Notes: a model not told the origin generated them from the letters alone. A stretch of DNA of 64,000 nt from Mastigocoleus testarum BC008 (GCF_001456025.1 NZ_LMTZ01000151.1:65005-129004); one strand, 5' to 3'; counted from the stretch's first letter, positions 1 through 9,406 are shown. Made by a program: numbers and translations.

Positions 1-967
1 CTGTTAGTAATTGGGACACTTGCTGAGCTTCTTCCCATAAACATAACCAACCATCCGCACCCGCAGAAGCGAGGAGAAAACTTTGGGGTGCAAAACTAAC
101 GGTACGAACTATATCTATATGATTGGTTAATACTCTAGATTCCCAACCAGTGGACTCATCTGCTGATTTTTCCCAGACAATAATTCCATCCATGCTGACA
201 GTTGCTAATATCGGTGCACCTGTTTTGGTTGTAGCTTCCGACCATGTCAATTCACGAACTTTTCCTGGAAAACCGCGCATTACCCAAGGATCGGGATCTT
301 GACGAGATAATAATAATTTTGCTTCTACTACGGTCAAGGTATTACCCATATTGCAAGAAGCAATATATTTACCATCTGGAGACCAACCCATAGCAATTGT
401 GGCAGATGGAATATCAAAAATATATGGTTCTTCTTTCGGATTTTGATAATCCCAAACCTTTATTCCCCGGTGACCTGAAGCTGCAATATATTTACCATCA
501 CATGACCAGTCAATACCTAATACTGAAGAGTTTGCAAAATTCAATTTTGCTAAAATTTGTCCTGTTTCGGGGTTCCATACCTGTAAATATCGTCCCAATC
601 CAAAAGCCAAATGGTTATTAACTGGACTCCAGGATAAGCGATCAATCCATAAAGGAGCATTTTCTAAAGTTGCAATTAATTGATTATTTCGCCAAACCTT
701 AACTCTTCCATCCTGTCCTCCAACCGCTAAAAATTGTCCGTCATGGGAAAATGCAAGACAATCTACGGATTCTCCATTTCCAATTTGTAAGTATTCAATC
801 TGTAAGTGTTCCAGTTCTCGATCGCGCCATAATGAAACTTCGCCGTTGGAAGTCGTTACAGCTAAAGTTTCACCGTCCGGCGACCAAGCTAGATCGGTAA
901 TATAATCCGATAGGGTATCAGAAAAATGTGGTTTGAATTCTTGTGACTTTAGGGTGGAAGAGTTCAT
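1..967 (-). CDS. WD40 repeat protein (3' end outside window)
   Basis: An open frame runs on the minus strand from an ATG at 965-967 to the window edge, so about 322 residues are visible and the C terminus is missing. The translation has serial WD40 blades: segments such as SVDCLAFSHDG, LSWSPVNNHLAFG and WSPDGKYIAS alternate with strand ends VSLWRD, VKVWRN, IKVWDY, IIVWEK and LCLWEE. WD40 propellers are protein-interaction scaffolds and no catalytic domain is visible. The start lies next to a CobW-type GTPase gene in the same orientation, separated by about 220 bp of short tandem repeats. A specific function cannot be given. The family call is secure. Confidence 0.85.
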   Translation of the reverse strand, partial: MNSSTLKSQEFKPHFSDTLSDYITDLAWSPDGETLAVTTSNGEVSLWRDRELEHLQIEYLQIGNGESVDCLAFSHDGQFLAVGGQDGRVKVWRNNQLIATLENAPLWIDRLSWSPVNNHLAFGLGRYLQVWNPETGQILAKLNFANSSVLGIDWSCDGKYIAASGHRGIKVWDYQNPKEEPYIFDIPSATIAMGWSPDGKYIASCNMGNTLTVVEAKLLLSRQDPDPWVMRGFPGKVRELTWSEATTKTGAPILATVSMDGIIVWEKSADESTGWESRVLTNHIDIVRTVSFAPQSFLLASAGADGWLCLWEEAQQVSQLLT

Positions 968-1009
968 TTGGGTGGTGATTTGGGATTAGGGATTTGGAAT
1001 TGGGAATTT

Positions 1010-1180
1010 ACTACTTATTACTTATTACTTAGGAATGAGAATTTAATAACCTGTAATTCTGAAATCTGGAATGGTGCGTTACGCGATGCTAACAGCACCC
1101 TACTTTTTTAATTTATTTAATCCACATTCCTTATTACTTATTACTTATTACTTATTACTTATTACTCATTACTCATTACC
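1010..1180. repeat. Short tandem repeats (TTATTAC heptamers) between WD40 and cobW-like genes
   Basis: Two runs of TTATTAC-type heptamers lie at about 1010-1035 and 1131-1180, either side of a GC-richer stretch. They resemble the short tandemly repeated repetitive sequences known from heterocystous cyanobacteria. The second run ends just beyond the stop of the GTPase gene. Confidence 0.8.
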
Positions 1181-1186
1181 CAATCC

Positions 1187-2155
1187 CTAAACCATACAAG
1201 CTTTGAAATTTTCTTGAAGGTTCGCTTCGTCCAAATTGCGTCCAATGAAAACTAGTTCACTTTGACGTTTTTCTCCTTCTTTCCATTGACGGTCTGGTTT
1301 ACCGTCAAATATCATATGTACTCCTTGGAATACAAAGCGGTTATCTTCCCCAGCAATATTTAAAATTCCTTTCATCCGGAAGATATCTGGACCTTTAGTT
1401 TGTAATAAAGTTCCCAACCACTGATTTAATTTATCACCGTCCAATTCCCCTTCTTCGACTAAAGCTAAGGAATAAACGCTTTCATCATGTTCGTGAGCAT
1501 CTTCTCCCAAAAATTCTGGATCGATTTCTAAAGCCCGATCCAAATCAAAGGCTTTAACTCCTAACAGTGCATCCATTTCTACCTCAGAATTACGGGTACG
1601 GTAGATTTTCGCCATCGCATTCATAGATCGGATTCGCTGTTCTAATTCTTCTAACTGCTCTGAAGTGACTAAATCGGTTTTGTTGAGCAAAATTACATCA
1701 GCAAAGGCGATTTGTTCTTGGGCTTCATCTGCATCCCAATGTTGCCAAATATGCTTAGTGTCCACTACGGTAACTACTGCGTCAAGTTCCAGTGTTTCCT
1801 TCATATCTTCATCAACAAAGAAGGTTTGAATTACTGGTGCGGGGTCAGCTAATCCGGTGGTTTCAATCACCAAATGATCGAATTTGTCGCGACGTTTCAT
1901 CAAGTTACCAATGATACGAATTAAGTCGCCCCTGACTGTGCAACAAATACAGCCATTATTCATTTCAAATATTTCTTCATCGGCATCAATAACTAATTTA
2001 TTATCAATACCAACTTCACCAAACTCATTTACGATCACTGCAACTTTTTTACCGTGCTCGTAAGTGAGAATGTGATTGAGAAGTGTGGTTTTACCTGCAC
2101 CTAAATAACCAGTTAGCACGGTTACGGGTACTGTATTCATAGTTTCTAAAGTCAT
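1187..2155 (-). CDS. CobW/COG0523 family GTP-binding metallochaperone
   Basis: This 322-residue protein is a G3E-family P-loop GTPase. The Walker A loop GYLGAGKTT is at residues 16-24, the family metal-binding motif GCICC has Cys69, Cys71 and Cys72, ETTGLADPAP forms the switch region, and NKTD is the guanine-specificity motif. A CobW C-terminal domain follows, after an acidic, His-containing linker (DAHEHDES). COG0523 proteins deliver zinc or other metals to client enzymes using GTP hydrolysis. The client here is unknown, because no Zur box or metalloenzyme paralogue is seen beside it. Length is normal and the start follows the usual family N terminus. Confidence 0.92.
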   Translation of the reverse strand: MTLETMNTVPVTVLTGYLGAGKTTLLNHILTYEHGKKVAVIVNEFGEVGIDNKLVIDADEEIFEMNNGCICCTVRGDLIRIIGNLMKRRDKFDHLVIETTGLADPAPVIQTFFVDEDMKETLELDAVVTVVDTKHIWQHWDADEAQEQIAFADVILLNKTDLVTSEQLEELEQRIRSMNAMAKIYRTRNSEVEMDALLGVKAFDLDRALEIDPEFLGEDAHEHDESVYSLALVEEGELDGDKLNQWLGTLLQTKGPDIFRMKGILNIAGEDNRFVFQGVHMIFDGKPDRQWKEGEKRQSELVFIGRNLDEANLQENFKACMV

Positions 2156-2596
2156 AGTTATTTTAATTAGGGATTGGGGATTAGTGACTGGCGACTGGCG
2201 ATTGGGAATTAGAATAGGAAAATTATCTTATTCCATATTCGCCATATCGCGTATCTAAAAAACATAATCTTGAAAGTTTATAATAGCGCTTCTATAAAAA
2301 ATGAAATCCACCAAAAGTTATTTATAAAAAGTTATTCGTTAAATCTAAAATTCCACCTTGAACTAAATTTCAACACGCTTTGTGTCGTCGCTACCCTGCG
2401 GGGTGGCTACGCCGGATGAGCAGTCAAAGTTCATAGAGCAAATACGTTAAAATGCACTGCAAACCCTTCATAGTCTGATTTATCAGACTTTTCTTATTAG
2501 CCTGGGAATTTATTCCAAGGCGGTAATTGAGTCAGAAGTGCAAGTTATTTAATATTATGATTCCTAACTCCTGACTGCTATCTTCTCCAATAAAAC
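2156..2596. other. Intergenic region with dispersed-repeat fragments
   Basis: No supportable gene is present. The stretch begins with degenerate GGGATTGGGGATTAG-type repeats and holds a GC-rich block around 2380-2420 (TCGTCGCTACCCTGCGGGGT) that belongs to the genome's dispersed repeats. Confidence 0.6.
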
Positions 2597-3487
2597 TCAA
2601 CTCAAAAAAGGTGAAATCGCCTCAAATACTTCTCTTGGGTATTCTTCATGCATTCCTAAAGTACCTGCAAGTTTAATGGATTCTACTCCTGGTAATGCTG
2701 CTAAAGCATCCATTTCAGCCCGAGATGATGGCGGAGAAGATTCACCTATGATTACCATCAGAGGTATTGATATACTTTTCGCTAGATTGAGGAAATTATC
2801 TCGGTTTTCCACCGCATCAAGATTACCGGTCACAAAAGCTGCAGGAGCAAATCTACCTCCAGGTTGTTGAGTATTACGCCATTTATACTCAATAAAATCC
2901 GATGTCAGTTTAGTTGTATCAGTATAAACATGGCGGCGGTACATAAAACTTAAAAATCCAGGTGCGGTGTTAAGTTTATATAGGAATTGACCGAGGATTG
3001 GCGATCGCACCAAATTTTTCACTGCTCCTGCGACAGATTCACCCGCACCCATGGTAGGTAAGGGACCGCGCCAAGTTGGAGCAACTAAAACAATCCGGGA
3101 AAAAACATTTTGGTCTTTCTGGAGTTGCAATACGTAAGCAGCACTGTGACCTGCAGCAACAACTGCTACGGGAGTATCAAATACAGAACTGACAAAATCT
3201 TGTAAAAATTTTTGATATAAAGCCGGTTTGTAATCAACTGATGGGCGCTCGGAATCTCCAAAACCGGGAAAATCAACCGCTACTGTTTGAAAATGGGGAG
3301 ATAATAACTTTGCAATATCCGCCATTTCCGAACGCATGGAAACAGTACTAAAAGCCGGAAGTAATAACACAGGGGAACCTTCACCCAAGCATTCATAAAC
3401 GACTCGGATTTGTTGTTGTTCCCAGTTCCAGAGAAATTCTTTGACTACACCACCAATTTTGGTTGGGGTTGATGCGAGGTTGGTCAT
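2597..3487 (-). CDS. Alpha/beta hydrolase
   Basis: This 296-residue alpha/beta-hydrolase fold protein has no signal peptide. The nucleophile elbow is GHSAA with Ser115, the oxyanion-hole region is LLLPAFST near residues 41-48, and VDFPGFGDSERP at about 71-82 is the usual strand-turn motif. A C-terminal His in GMHEEYP is the likely catalytic base. The family includes esterases, haloalkane dehalogenases and epoxide hydrolases, and the substrate cannot be predicted. It lies upstream of the CobW-type gene in the same orientation but more than 400 bp away, so it is probably transcribed separately. Confidence 0.88.
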   Translation of the reverse strand: MTNLASTPTKIGGVVKEFLWNWEQQQIRVVYECLGEGSPVLLLPAFSTVSMRSEMADIAKLLSPHFQTVAVDFPGFGDSERPSVDYKPALYQKFLQDFVSSVFDTPVAVVAAGHSAAYVLQLQKDQNVFSRIVLVAPTWRGPLPTMGAGESVAGAVKNLVRSPILGQFLYKLNTAPGFLSFMYRRHVYTDTTKLTSDFIEYKWRNTQQPGGRFAPAAFVTGNLDAVENRDNFLNLAKSISIPLMVIIGESSPPSSRAEMDALAALPGVESIKLAGTLGMHEEYPREVFEAISPFLS

Positions 3488-3564
3488 GATTGGGGATTGG
3501 GGATTAGCGACTAGGGATTGGGAAGAGTTAATTCGTAGAAACGCGACAAGGTAGGGGTTGATTT

Positions 3565-3592
3565 GTAGAGACGTGACGTGTCACGTCTTTAC
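3565..3592. repeat. Dispersed palindrome of the GTAGAGACG type
   Basis: GTAGAGACGTGAC is followed two bases later by its reverse complement with one mismatch, forming a 13-bp stem. A related palindrome with the same outer GTAGAGACG sequence lies at 13821-13838. This is a repeat family, not a gene-specific terminator. Confidence 0.7.
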
Positions 3593-3662
3593 AGGAGCTT
3601 GACCATAAACCAACCCGTCATAGCTAATAAAATTTACTGTTGATAAATGCGACTTTTTAGAA

Positions 3663-4103
3663 TCAATTATTATCTGTTGCTTGAGATTCTAAAGCTTTTT
3701 TCTGCATGGTTTTGAAAATATTATAAAAACCATTAGCGCGAGAAGGGGTCAAGCTCGCATTTAAACCTGTTTCTTTAATAAAATCGGGCGTTAATTGAAC
3801 AATTTCATTTGCTGTGGATCCATTTAACCCCTCAATTAACAATCCAAGCAAACCCTTAGTTAATTGAGAATCGGAGTCGCCCTGATAAAATACCTTACCT
3901 TCATCTGAACTCGCCGTCACATACACCTGAGAAACACAACCAGGAACCTTATTTTCTGCAACTTTATCAGATTGGGGAAACTCAGATAGCCGTTGACCAT
4001 AGTAGATTAATTGTTCGTAGCGTCGCTTATTGTCAGAAACGCGTTGAAAGCGTTTGACTATTTTAGCAAGTGCGGGTGGCAAGGAATCTGTTGTCGAGGA
4101 CAT
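3663..4103 (-). CDS. sufE: SufE family Fe-S cluster assembly protein
   Basis: This 146-residue protein has the SufE signature: an N-terminal helix rich in basic and aromatic residues (RYEQLIYYGQRLSEFP), then NKVPGCVSQVYV with the sulfur-accepting Cys56, then YQGDSDSQLTKGLLGLL. SufE takes persulfide sulfur from the SufS cysteine desulfurase and passes it to the SufBCD scaffold for cytosolic Fe-S cluster formation. The length matches stand-alone SufE. No other suf gene is adjacent. The start ATG at 4103 is the only good candidate. Confidence 0.93.
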   Translation of the reverse strand: MSSTTDSLPPALAKIVKRFQRVSDNKRRYEQLIYYGQRLSEFPQSDKVAENKVPGCVSQVYVTASSDEGKVFYQGDSDSQLTKGLLGLLIEGLNGSTANEIVQLTPDFIKETGLNASLTPSRANGFYNIFKTMQKKALESQATDNN

Positions 4104-4496
4104 ATCAAAAGTGCAAACAATCTATCTCACCTTGAGTTTAGATGATCTTGGGGGGATTAGCGATAGCACTGCGTGCCGCCCGCCGCCTTGCGGTATATGG
4201 GGATTGGGGATTAGGGACTGGGGATTGGGAATTGATTTCGATAAATTCTTACTTTTGATTTATATCCTACGGACACGCTAGGCTAATGACTTTTAACTTT
4301 TGAATTTTTATTTGAATTTTTATTTTTGCGTACATTTCCGAAATTTTTTAACCTGACGGCGAAGTTAACATCAAATATCAAGTTTAATCTGCTTGATTCG
4401 CTAAATTATAAGTAATATTTTTCGTGGTTCACTGTGTCTGAAGCTAATGCAACTAATCACTACTTAAAAACCTAGACTATATAAGAATTTATAATT
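4104..4496. repeat. Dispersed-repeat fragments between sufE and the broken STAND gene
   Basis: The region at 4158-4235 has a GATAGCACTGCGTGCCGCCC segment followed by GGGGATTGGGGATTAGGGAC-type repeats. The same pairing recurs at 35640-35690 and 37780-37880. The rest is AT-rich and holds no gene. Confidence 0.65.
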
Positions 4497-6337
4497 ATGA
4501 CGGAACCTGTAACGACTTTAACTGCAACTGCGATCGCAACTCTGGCTTTTACTAAGTTTATTGAGGGTGGAGCGGGTAAATTAGCACAGAAGTTTACTGA
4601 ATCTGCTTGGGAAAAAATTGATAAACTCCGGGAAAAAATCTGGAATAAGTTACGGGGTAAGAAAAATGCAGAAGCTGCGATGACGGCGATAGAAAAAGGT
4701 TCTGGGGAGAATATCAGTCAAGAATTAAACCGTTTGGGGGTTTATTTACAGGATGTGATGGATGATGACCCCGAGTTTAAGGCTGAGTTAGAAGCGATCG
4801 CCCAGGAAATTAATGCTGGTAAATTACAAGATAATAGCCAGATGGTAATGAATATTGATGGTCAAAATAATACTGGCTATCAAACTAAGAATGAAGTTAC
4901 TAATCAAGGTGGGACAAATTACACTGGTAACAATACCATCAACAATAATTATTACCAACAACCTTGACTAAAGTCGTCAGATTCGGCACCTGATAAAGTA
5001 AATGCAGTTAGTACTATCATCGATAATAACCTTCCCGATCTCACTAATTGGCAGGGAAGGGAAAATGAACTTGACCAATTACAGCAATTGGTCGATTCTG
5101 GTGAGAAAAAGCTAATTGGTGTTACTTCTACAGGTGGTTTTGGTAAATCAGCTTTAATCGGAAAGTTTTACTTAAGTTTAAAAGATTTTACACATAAAAT
5201 TTGGACTAGTTTTAGTCAAGCTTATTCTTTTGCTGTTGAAAAGCATCAATCAATTCTTCAATAAAAAACTTGCTGCATCTCAGTCTAAAGAGGCTTGGAG
5301 ACAAATCAAGGAACTGAATTACAAACGTGATAACAGAGTTAATAATTACTTGCACACAGCCAGTCGTAGAGTAATTAACTGGTGCTTAAAAAATGATATT
5401 TCAACTTTAATAATTGGTAATAATCAAGGTTGGAAGCAAAATATCAAAATAGGTAAACGTAATAATCAACAGTTTACAACAAAAAATTTCAGATGAAGAG
5501 AAGAAAACAGCCCATCAACAAGCAATTATCTATTACGAGCAACGCCGTAAACCACAGTTAGAATCGACAGATGAAATTGATGCAGTCACGGAATACCTGC
5601 AGATTTTCTATCATAACTGTGAAATTGGGCACTATTTACCAGCTTTTAACATAATTCAACAACAAACTAATCCTGAAGACCGCTACAGTAATTGTGATTC
5701 TGTGCTGCAATTTAAGGGTTATGGTGCCATACGTTTGGATATCTACGAACTCTTATTAAAACAATGGCGTCCAGAAACAGATGAAGAAGTCATACCTTTT
5801 ATTGATACAGTTAAAACTTATGGCGATGTTTTACAATTACTTGACCAACGTGAGGAAGCATTAAACTATTATCAAGATGCTTTAGAATATTACCGCCAAA
5901 TTGGGGCAAAGTTGGGTGAAGCAAATACCTTAAAAGCCATCGGCGATGTTTTACAATTCCTCGACCGACGTGAGGAAGCATTAAACCATTATCAAGATGC
6001 TTTAGAATATTACCGCCAAATTGGGGCAAAGTTGGGTGAAGCAAATATTTTGCAAGAATTTGGTAAATTAGAATCAAATCCACAGCGATCGCTCGAATAT
6101 CTGCAACAAGCACACACCCTGTACCTTCAAATCAGTGATATCTATAGTCAAAGTCGTAACTTACAATTTATCGCTGATGTTCAACTAAACTTAGGGAGAC
6201 AAGATGCAGCTATATCTTCCCTAGCTCAAGTTTCAAAACTTGCCAGCACAATATGTGATAAAGCTTTCCAAGAATACGCTGCAAATAAAATTGTAGAAAT
6301 TCAAAATTCACAAATACCTGAAAATCTACCAAATTAA
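4497..6337 (+). pseudogene. Broken STAND NTPase (NB-ARC/TPR) gene
   Basis: The pieces of one gene are spread over two frames. Residues 1-156 (4497-4967) form an N-terminal effector-associated domain ending in an Asn/Gln-rich linker (TGNNTINNNYYQQP). An in-frame TGA at 4965-4967 interrupts it. The same frame then continues with an NB-ARC start (NWQGRENELDQLQQL) and a P-loop (GVTSTGGFGKSALIGK) to about 5230. A TnpB fragment follows, replacing most of the NTPase domain. From about 5480 a different frame encodes the C-terminal sensor: EEREALNYYQDALEYYRQIGAK-like TPRs of which two are near-identical (5810-6050). STAND proteins are typically sensors in signalling or antiphage defence. With the stop, the missing NTPase core and the frame change, the gene is almost certainly inactive. 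Confidence 0.82.
5230..5496 (+). pseudogene. TnpB (IS200/IS605 OrfB) fragment inside the STAND gene
   Basis: An 88-codon open stretch reads LKSINQFFNKKLAASQ, then RRVINWCLKNDISTLIIG, then WKQNIKIGKRNNQQF. These are consecutive internal blocks of TnpB-family proteins, covering the region before and around the RuvC-II glutamate. The N-terminal half, zinc finger and RuvC-III part are absent, so no functional nuclease is encoded. It is clearly different from the intact TnpB at 8216-9406. It joins STAND sequence directly on both sides, so the insertion has lost its ends. Confidence 0.8.
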
Positions 6338-6429
6338 TTTTTGGTCATTTGTACAAAACTTTTTCCGACAGGGTTGGGCGATCTATCGTTTGCTGTTTTT
6401 AGTTGGTTTGATTGTTGTGTTGTTGTTGC

Positions 6430-6481
6430 GGTAATGGGTAATGGGTAATTGGTAATTGGTAATTGGTAATTGGTAATTGGC
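6430..6481. repeat. Heptamer tandem repeat GGTAATT
   Basis: About seven consecutive GGTAATT/GGTAATG units start right after a short hydrophobic reading frame. The same heptamer forms arrays at 18575-18610 (as the complement) and 26532-26636. Confidence 0.9.
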
Positions 6482-6812
6482 TGGTATTTGCTTATCAAAG
6501 TCCCCGAGATATCGCTGATATCATGCTGCGCTATCTACGGATCCGCTAATAAGGGATTTAGGAGGCGGTAAAAATATCCTTTAACAGCAAGCTCGAATGC
6601 TATACCAATCAAAATCCACCCAGTCTATCAATCAAAATCCATCAATCAAAACTAGGTGGTTATTACCGAAAAAAGCAAATATCAGGCGATAAACCTATAG
6701 GATATCGCACACATGAGTAACTTTTGCTTTATTACGCTGTTTATTTAAGCCTAAAGTTGTATATCACGAAATAGTTTTAATGTGATACACTGATGGTGTT
6801 CATAGTTAAACC

Positions 6813-6839
6813 GCCCCGTTGTTCTCACAGCAGCGGGGC
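6813..6839. terminator. GC-rich hairpin, possible terminator or small-RNA end
   Basis: GCCCCGTTG pairs with CAGCGGGGC (nine pairs, one G-T) around a nine-base loop. The run after it is TTTATC, so the U-tract is weak. No gene ends immediately upstream on either strand. The role is uncertain: a terminator of an unannotated short transcript is one option. Confidence 0.35.
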
Positions 6840-7125
6840 TTTATCTTGCGATTTTGAAAATTTAAACGCTCATAGGCGGAAAAACTTCAAAATATAGTAC
6901 ACAAGAATATTTATAAGTTATGAGCGATCAAAATCATAACTGTTTTTCGTTCGCTGCTAACTGTCGCGATGATTGTAAAATCCTTAAAATAAGAATATAC
7001 TCATCGCTGACGATGCGTGTTTCTATTATGGTTTCACGTATCGTGCTGATTTTTAATATAGCATAATATAACTTCCATCAACAGTCATGGTATTCAAGAT
7101 TCCTTTTCTATATGGCAATGACTGT

Positions 7126-7263
7126 TAGCAAAGCGTGTGCGGTCTAGCGGTTAGCGGAGCGTGACGTTAGTCAGAGGCTTTGCCGACGCCGCAGGCTAAG
7201 GGCGTACTGTAAGTATTGCGCATTAACTGTAGCCTGTAACGGCGTGGCGCAAGCCATAAACTG
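7126..7263. repeat. Dispersed GC-rich repeat containing an 80-bp exact duplicate
   Basis: Positions 7144-7223 are identical over 80 bases to 47740-47819. The following segment, 7229-7270, matches in type the sequence at 17299-17342 (CTGTAGCC.GTAA.GGCGTGGCG...AACTGTTAACTG) and overlaps the last codons of mazG. It is a mosaic of dispersed-repeat modules. No gene is present in 6482-7263. Confidence 0.9.
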
Positions 7264-8085
7264 TTAACTGCTCAAAATAGCCTTTGCTTTTTGCCACAAA
7301 ATTTCCAAGTCAGGCAAACTGTAATCAGACAGGGGGCGATCGGCGACAGACTCCATAATTTTGAGTCGGCGAATAAAACGCCGATTTGTACCTTGCAAAG
7401 CTTCACTAGGATCGAGATTTTTCCATCTTGCGATTTGCACAATCGTAAACAACAAATCTCCTAACTCAGCTTCCTGTCTTTCTGGAGTTTCTGAAGCTAA
7501 AGCTTGCTCAAACTCCTGTAATTCTTCGTGGAATTTTTCCCAAACCCCATCAATATCTTCCCACTCAAAACCTGCAGCAGCAGCCTTTCGGGAAATTTTC
7601 ATTGTCGCCGTTAAAGGTGGAAGTTTGCGAGTGTAACCGCTAAGTTTTTCAGTCAATTGATTATTACTGGGTGTTTCACCTTTCTCCGCAGCTTTGATTT
7701 GCTCCCAGTTTTGATTTACCTCATCCGCATTTTGCACCGACACATCGCCAAAAACATGAGGATGACGACGAATTAACTTTTGAGAAATCCCTTCAACTAC
7801 TTCCTTCAGAGAAAAATCCCCATACTCTTGAAAAATTTGGGCTTGTAAAACAACCTGCAACAGCAAGTCGCCTAATTCTTCAGCAATATGACTTTTATCT
7901 TCGCTTTTAATTGCATCTACCACCTCATAAGCCTCCTCAATCACATATTGAGTTAGGCTTTGGGGTGTTTGTACCAAATCCCAAGGACAACCCCCATCCG
8001 GATCTCGTAATTTTGCTACCACCTCAATTAACTCTTGCAGTGCTGTCAGAGTTTCAGCGTTCTTATTATTTTGTTCTGATTTCAT
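7264..8085 (-). CDS. mazG: MazG nucleoside triphosphate pyrophosphohydrolase
   Basis: This 273-residue protein has two MazG repeats. The first starts with RDPDGGCPWDLVQTPQSL and continues with EEAYEVVDAI and EELGDLLLQVVLQAQ, supplying the ExxE...ExxD magnesium-binding helices. The second has EFEQAL and EAELGDLLFTIVQIARW. MazG hydrolyses (d)NTPs to the monophosphate and pyrophosphate, cleaning the nucleotide pool and lowering alarmone levels. Length is typical of full two-domain MazG. The last codons (ILSS) lie in sequence that resembles the repeat at 17330, so the exact C terminus may have been reshaped by a repeat insertion. Confidence 0.94.
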   Translation of the reverse strand: MKSEQNNKNAETLTALQELIEVVAKLRDPDGGCPWDLVQTPQSLTQYVIEEAYEVVDAIKSEDKSHIAEELGDLLLQVVLQAQIFQEYGDFSLKEVVEGISQKLIRRHPHVFGDVSVQNADEVNQNWEQIKAAEKGETPSNNQLTEKLSGYTRKLPPLTATMKISRKAAAAGFEWEDIDGVWEKFHEELQEFEQALASETPERQEAELGDLLFTIVQIARWKNLDPSEALQGTNRRFIRRLKIMESVADRPLSDYSLPDLEILWQKAKAILSS

Positions 8086-8181
8086 AACTATAAAAGATAA
8101 AAAACTGCCATAAATTTTTTTCTAGTGTTTACGAATGATTTGATATCACATCACTGATTTTGCCTTAAGAGGTGACATACT

Positions 8182-8211
8182 CCCACACTGTAAACTAGTT
8201 TACAGTGTGGG
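8182..8211. repeat. Perfect 30-bp palindrome at the tnpB 3' side
   Basis: The half-site CCCACACTGTAAACT is followed at once by its exact reverse complement. It starts four bases beyond the tnpB stop on the minus strand. In this family such a hairpin marks the element end and usually lies within the guide RNA made from the tnpB 3' region. It could also act as a transcript end. Confidence 0.85.
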
Positions 8212-8215
8212 CTTC

Positions 8216-9406
8216 TCAGCGACTCGTCTTTGACGACATTAACTGAGCTTTAAGAACGGGATGCCCCACCGCCCTATTTTTTATATTTATCGCTGCATTC
8301 AGGTCTCTGCACAAACTCGCATGACAAACTGGACAGTTATGCATTCTCTGAGATAACGACTTTTTGACTTTGTGACCACAACTAGAACATTCTTGGCTTG
8401 TCCCATTCGGCTTGACGGGAATTACTAGCAAACCAGCATTTGCGGCTTTGTTTTCTAGTATTTTGATAAATTGTCCCCATCCTGCATCATGGATACTTTT
8501 AGCAAGTCTAGTTTTAGCAAGTCCTTTTATATTCAACTTCTCAACCGCTATAACATCGTGTTTATCAAGCAGTGTCTTAGCGGTTTTAAAGTGAAAATCT
8601 TTCCGGGTATCAGCAACTTTTTTGTGCTGTCTACCCAGCTTTTTGATTGCTTTCTTGCGTCGATTAGAACCTTTCTTTCTGCGGGATACTCGTCTTTGAG
8701 CGCTCTTTAACTTACGCTCAGCTTTACGTAAATATTTAGGAGCTTTGATTCGTTCGGAATCAGAAGCAACCAAAAAATCAATTAATCCTACATCAATACC
8801 TGCTATTTTTTCAGGGTTAAAATCAGGTTTCATGGTCGGGATAGTTTTATCATCAAGACTTAAAGTTACATAATAACCGTCTGCTTTTTTGGTAACAGAA
8901 ACTGTTTTGATAATAAAGCCATCTGGAAATGGTCGATGAACGATTACTTTTACTTCACCTATCTTGGAAAGCTGAATTTTATTATCAACAAACCAATGCA
9001 TTTTGAATTGCGGATAAGTAAAAGTTTTATATTGTCCCGCACCTTTAAATCTAGGTCTACCAGATTTTTTACCATTACAATCTCCACCAAGCCACCTATC
9101 AAAAGCTAGCTCAACTCGTTTAGTCATGCCTTGCAGTACACCAGAATGGATGTCTTTGTACCAAGGTCTATCTTTTTTCAACTGAGTTAAGGAAGCTTTT
9201 TGATTGTAGTAATTTGGCTGGTCTTTTAGTTCTGGTAAATGACAAACAAGAGAACATCTATCAATTGAACATCTATTTTGCTCGTACCAATTAAACCGCT
9301 GAGCAAGCAAGTAATTATATTGATAGCGCAACATTTCAAGTGTTCTATCAATTTTTTCTTTTTGCTCTTTAGTTGGCTTTATTTTGTATTGGTAAGACGT
9401 TTTCAT
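8216..9406 (-). CDS. tnpB: RNA-guided endonuclease TnpB (IS1341/IS605 OrfB)
   Basis: This 396-residue protein is full length for TnpB. An N-terminal helix-turn-helix/WED region (residues 1-190) is followed by the split RuvC nuclease: Asp205 in IAGIDVGLIDFLV, Glu289 in IAVEKLNIKGL and Asp368 in CRDLNAAINI. The zinc finger has Cys340, Cys343, Cys358 and Cys361. A basic RKAERKLKSAQRRVSRRKK helix sits between RuvC-I and RuvC-II. All catalytic residues are present, so it should be an active OMEGA nuclease that promotes retention of its element by cutting empty sites. The guide RNA is expected from the 3' end and the sequence down to about 8165. Confidence 0.94.
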   Translation of the reverse strand: MKTSYQYKIKPTKEQKEKIDRTLEMLRYQYNYLLAQRFNWYEQNRCSIDRCSLVCHLPELKDQPNYYNQKASLTQLKKDRPWYKDIHSGVLQGMTKRVELAFDRWLGGDCNGKKSGRPRFKGAGQYKTFTYPQFKMHWFVDNKIQLSKIGEVKVIVHRPFPDGFIIKTVSVTKKADGYYVTLSLDDKTIPTMKPDFNPEKIAGIDVGLIDFLVASDSERIKAPKYLRKAERKLKSAQRRVSRRKKGSNRRKKAIKKLGRQHKKVADTRKDFHFKTAKTLLDKHDVIAVEKLNIKGLAKTRLAKSIHDAGWGQFIKILENKAANAGLLVIPVKPNGTSQECSSCGHKVKKSLSQRMHNCPVCHASLCRDLNAAINIKNRAVGHPVLKAQLMSSKTSR

